Shown piece after piece: positions 60,828 to 64,000 of a stretch of DNA of 64,000 nt. The DNA is from Epiperipatus broadwayi. Lineage: Eukaryota > Onychophora > Udeonychophora > Euonychophora > Peripatidae. The stretch's first letter is position 1, and the number at the start of each line of letters is the position of its first letter. Made by a program: the position numbers and the translations under genes. Location: positions 9,462,499 through 9,526,498 of the forward strand of contig JAQFVV010000012.1 in NCBI GenBank assembly GCA_028023455.1, in the 5' to 3' direction. Under the pieces are notes generated by a model that saw only the letters and a list, made by a program, of their open reading frames with translations, made no database searches and was not told the DNA's origin.

Positions 60828-61179
60828 ATTTATCTTTTCAGCATATATGTGCTTGAGTGTATCAGTGTTATTAGATAGAGTGGAGAGTGATGGGTCGTTT
60901 GAAAGTCTGTGCTCATATACCCTATATATTAAAGAGTTAGTAAGAAACAGAAAAGTTTGGAAAAAAGTTTTTTTCAAGTGAGTTTATCTTTTGGTCAATT
61001 AATTAATAGTGATGACAAATGCTTTTCAAAATACATTTAAATCTACATTGTGCAGTATGAGATGCCACTATTTTATGATGTAATTTTAAATTTGAGATGG
61101 TAAAACAAATTTAGTTAGGGAGAGCATAATTGCAAACTGCAATTGAATTGCATTTTTTTTATTGAAATATTGTTAAGAT

Positions 61180-63049
61180 TGATACAATATTTGTTGAGTT
61201 ATTAAGTAACAAACAAACAAACTTTCACATTTATCTATATAATAGTTAGAAATACTCCAACAGCCCTTCATAGAAAAAAAATGAAGTATTGTATATAATC
61301 ACGCTTATTATATTTGAAAGAAGAAATGACACTAAATTTAAATGTATATATAAAGACATGAATAACAGTGACAATATATCACTTTTATGACTTAAAGTTT
61401 ATATAATTTTAAAAACATTATTAAACACTATAATTTTTTATTATTAAATAAATAAAACATTTAACTGAAATTGTTCTGAGGTGATGGTGCATCTCTAAAT
61501 ATATTAAAAATTTCACACTAAATACATATTTTGTTTTAATCCCCACCCCCTACATACATTATGTATAATAAATAACTTAATTTTGTTTACAAAACTATAA
61601 TACTGATACATTTTTTGTATTATAGTAGGCATATACAAAGTAAGATTGTAATATATACAATGGTCAAATCCAATATAAACAAAATTTAAAAACATAATAT
61701 AATTATTAATAATAAATTGAAGAAGCACATTTACCTATATATTTATTGTGTGTTCACTCATTCACATTCACTCAAAAAATAAAAATAATAAAAAACTTAT
61801 GGTACCATAATTTTTTTTTTACAAAACTAAATAGTAAAGTGTCAGACTTTCATTACAACTAAACAAGTTCAGGGTAATATCCTTTTTTCCAATAACTACT
61901 TTTTCCTTATGAATAGAGCAGTCATTTTATCAACAGATTATTGCCTTTCTAATTATTTTGATGTTTTTACATCCAAATCACTAACTGTAAATTTCATTGC
62001 TTAAAAGATACTTTTGAAAAATCTTAAATTTCTTATAACTTTTAGCTATGCACTTAGAAAACATTTTATTAAGCAAAACACTGCATCATATCAAATATAT
62101 AAAAAAAGAATAAAATAACTTTGTTTTCAATGTAACCTGAAGAAATATTACTAAAAATATGATCATATATGGCATTCTGTGACAAAAAAATGGATGCTGC
62201 CATATTGTAAAATTTATTAAATTTATGGATTTTAAATTTTTTTTTTGTATAGCATATAAATATAAATTGATACAGTAACTAATCATAGTCTTACTGTATT
62301 TATATAATATATATTGTTAATAAGGTATACATTATACGGTAAGCGAATCATAGAAGATCAAGTATTTTATTACTTTGCTGCAATATATATTTTTAAAAGA
62401 CTTTCTAAAATTAAGAACTACCAGAATGACTTTATATATATATTCATGTAGAAGTGTATGCATAAATCAAAGAATTAAAAACACTTTACTGCATTTATTG
62501 CAAAATAATATATGGAATAATAAATATCTAATATTAGATAATAACTTGTGAATTGTAAAAAAACATATTTCTCAGAAATAATTTCTCTACTACCTTCATA
62601 TATTACAAGTTATATCCCTTCAATATAATAAATATTATCTAAGGCAGCTTTTCATTTATGATGAAAGCTGTTTTTGTTTTATGATCATCTCCCTATACTT
62701 ATCAACATTCATTTGATCTAATGATCAAGGTAGTTATACAGTGCAATAATAAAATGACACAAAATGCTGATCCAAGAAAGTTATCTAATATATTTAGTTT
62801 TTAAGAATGATTTTATATTATATTTTTTAGAGTTATACCAACAGCAACTAATAAAATTCATTTATAACTTTACAGTACATCTACCTTTTTTTTTTTTTAA
62901 AAAAAAAGCATCTTATATGCTAATATCAAAAGTATAAATTATACATATGTAATATGAATAAAAAATAAAAGAATACAAATTAGCATTAAATATATAAATT
63001 TATTTAAAAGGAAACAATAAAATATATTATTCAAGTAGAAAATATAAGT
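61180..63049. other. AT-rich non-coding stretch
   Basis: No recognised gene or repeat. A poly-T/poly-A snap-back lies at about 62886-62908. Confidence 0.5.
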
Positions 63050-63150
63050 CAAGCGTTGGTACCCAAGAGGTCAGCACAGCCGCCTTGCAAGCAGTTGCTT
63101 GCAGACAGTTGTTGCGGGTTTGCTTCCCGGTCGATGCTTTGACATATGGA
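63050..63150 (+). repeat. tRNA-Val-derived SINE, diverged copy
   Basis: AAGCGTTGGTACCCAAGAGG, CAGCCGCCTTGCAAGCAGTT, a 14-bp internal duplication around GCAGTTGCTTGCAGACAGTT, GCGGGTTTGCTTCCCGG, and GATGCTTTGACATATGG with an A-rich tail. The possible flanking repeat AAAATATAAGT / AAAAAATAAGT (11 bp, one mismatch) is consistent with LINE-type insertion. Confidence 0.75.
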
Positions 63151-63159
63151 AAAAAATAA

Positions 63160-64000
63160 GTATATAGTTATTTTATAAGAATTTACAAACCGTGTAAATG
63201 CAAAATCAATGCAAACAATATTAAAAATTATTTATATCTATTTATCTTCACTTAACAATGTTATATTGATGAACTACACAGGCATGCAATTCATTAATTT
63301 CTATTATTTAAGTAATTCAATAAATAAAAATTCTCAAAATAATGAAATCATGATTCATGAATGTTTAAAATGTACTAAGTTTAAAATAACTTCATTCATA
63401 TTTAAAATAACATAAGCTTAAGAAGAATTAATGTGAATTGGTTTAACTTTCATGCATATTCCTAAAAAAACTCATGAAGCTTTAAAGAAATGTACAATTA
63501 GCTATTTTATGTTGCTACATTTATTAATAAATAAAATTATTCCAATGACAGTTTCTTTTATTATTTATTTTTAATTGTAGAGGATTTGATCAAACTTACA
63601 AGCACCCAAATAATAATTTAATTATAAATAAATTATTACTATAATAGAATATATTGTCATAAAATCAAGATAGATAAAACAAATTAATAACTTTCAATGC
63701 TAACAGAAAATTACATATTTTAACCTAAATAGCTATAATGTAATATAGTAACATAAGCACTACTACAGGTATCACATACCTTTTTGATTTTATATAAATA
63801 TCTGTTTCAAATTTGTTTTTGTTTTTTCATTGTAAGCATTATTTGCAATAAATATTGAAATATTTGTATAATTTTTCTTTTAATGTAACCATAAAAGTCA
63901 CAAAACTAAGAAATAAAAGTAGTTTTGTTATTCAGTTGATTGCTTTCTTACAAAGTTATATTTATTTTTTAAAAAAAGAAAAAATATCAATCATCTGTAA
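63160..64000. other. AT-rich non-coding stretch to window end
   Basis: Nothing recognised. The open frame at 63209-63415 is AT-driven and has no motif. Confidence 0.5.

Larger units (their letters stand above)
60427..61168. mobile_element. Inverted duplicate of family A copy A2 plus its flank
   Basis: This is the reverse complement of 16653 to about 17388. It includes the palindromic A element (60427 to about 60934), the single target-duplication sequence TTAAAGAGTTAGTAA next to it, and about 220 bp of A2's left flank. Shared private changes prove direct relationship: the GAAA-to-GTAA lesion (seen here as TATTACATG) and the ACGAA change in stem I. The other target-duplication copy is absent, so the unit did not insert here by itself as in A1 and A2. 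It moved with flanking DNA, by segmental duplication or transduction. Confidence 0.85.

Noticed and set aside
1-64000. Assignment to a specific clade such as cephalopod mollusc
   Set aside because: The repeat mix fits several invertebrate phyla and the typical octopus SINE sequence is not seen; the evidence is too weak to name a clade.

Overview
This looks like a very AT-rich, gene-poor stretch of an animal (metazoan) nuclear genome. I judge it roughly three quarters A+T by eye; this was not computed. It is probably an intergenic or intronic desert. I find no intact host protein-coding gene, and most open frames are short, AT-driven and unrecognisable. The recognisable coding sequence is all decayed retrotransposon: a Penelope-like element (PLE) around 14.1-15.5 kb (minus), a second PLE piece at 23.4-23.9 kb (plus), a nearly full-length but broken RTE-type LINE at 49.0-52.5 kb (minus) with a truncated 3' copy at 12.7-13.1 kb, and the C-terminal part of another LINE at 46.3-47.15 kb (minus). 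PLEs with a GIY-YIG-like tail, RTE LINEs, tRNA-derived SINEs and a pogo/Tigger-like MITE together fit an invertebrate. I would not name a clade.

The most interesting content is three families of non-coding repeats built as tandem and/or inverted multimers. Family A (monomer about 472 bp) and family B (monomer about 430-445 bp) have unrelated sequences, yet each carries a readable type I hammerhead ribozyme (HHR): CUGANGA core, stem II, GAAA, a very short stem III, and a stem I with an internal loop closed by a second helix. Insertions of both families are flanked by 12-15 bp direct duplications that I located for three A and three B insertions. These duplications point to retrotransposition rather than a cut-and-paste transposon. 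Family C is a tRNA-like repeat with a weaker HHR-like core. It occurs as inverted dimers and also lies, in inverted orientation, on both sides of the PLE relic. Together this resembles animal retrozymes and PLE-associated hammerhead repeats, here in foldback form, with the likely enzymatic partner present as a fossil in the same window.

Layout. 0-4.1 kb: AT-rich, nothing recognised apart from a small GC-richer spot. 4.16-4.48 kb: a compositionally distinct island, possibly a conserved regulatory element. 5.05-5.77 kb: family A insertion. 7.0-11.1 kb: a GC-richer unclassified zone with a 66-bp coding-like tandem repeat and a tRNA-like head. 12.7-16.2 kb: LINE fragment, C repeat, PLE relic, C repeat. 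16.65-19.2 kb: three A copies, one of which, with its left flank, is duplicated in inverted orientation at 60.4-61.2 kb. 21.0-25.4 kb: a tRNA-Val SINE, a long inverted repeat, then B, A, PLE and a 1.5-kb B multimer. 27.0-27.6 kb: C inverted dimer. 30.4-31.05 kb: B element and tRNA-Val SINE. 31.2-36.9 kb: a giant imperfect palindrome centred near 32.63 kb, with (TATC)n/(GATA)n at its heart, interrupted by a 0.9-kb MITE and a 1.35-kb A multimer. 38.2-38.7 kb: C inverted dimer. 42.6 and 44.9 kb: two hairpin MITEs. 46.3-52.5 kb: LINEs. 54.1 kb: B copy. 56.3-57.5 kb: a foldback element and a small MITE. 60.4-61.2 kb: the A duplicate. 63.05 kb: third tRNA-Val SINE. The remainder is AT-rich DNA with homopolymer runs.
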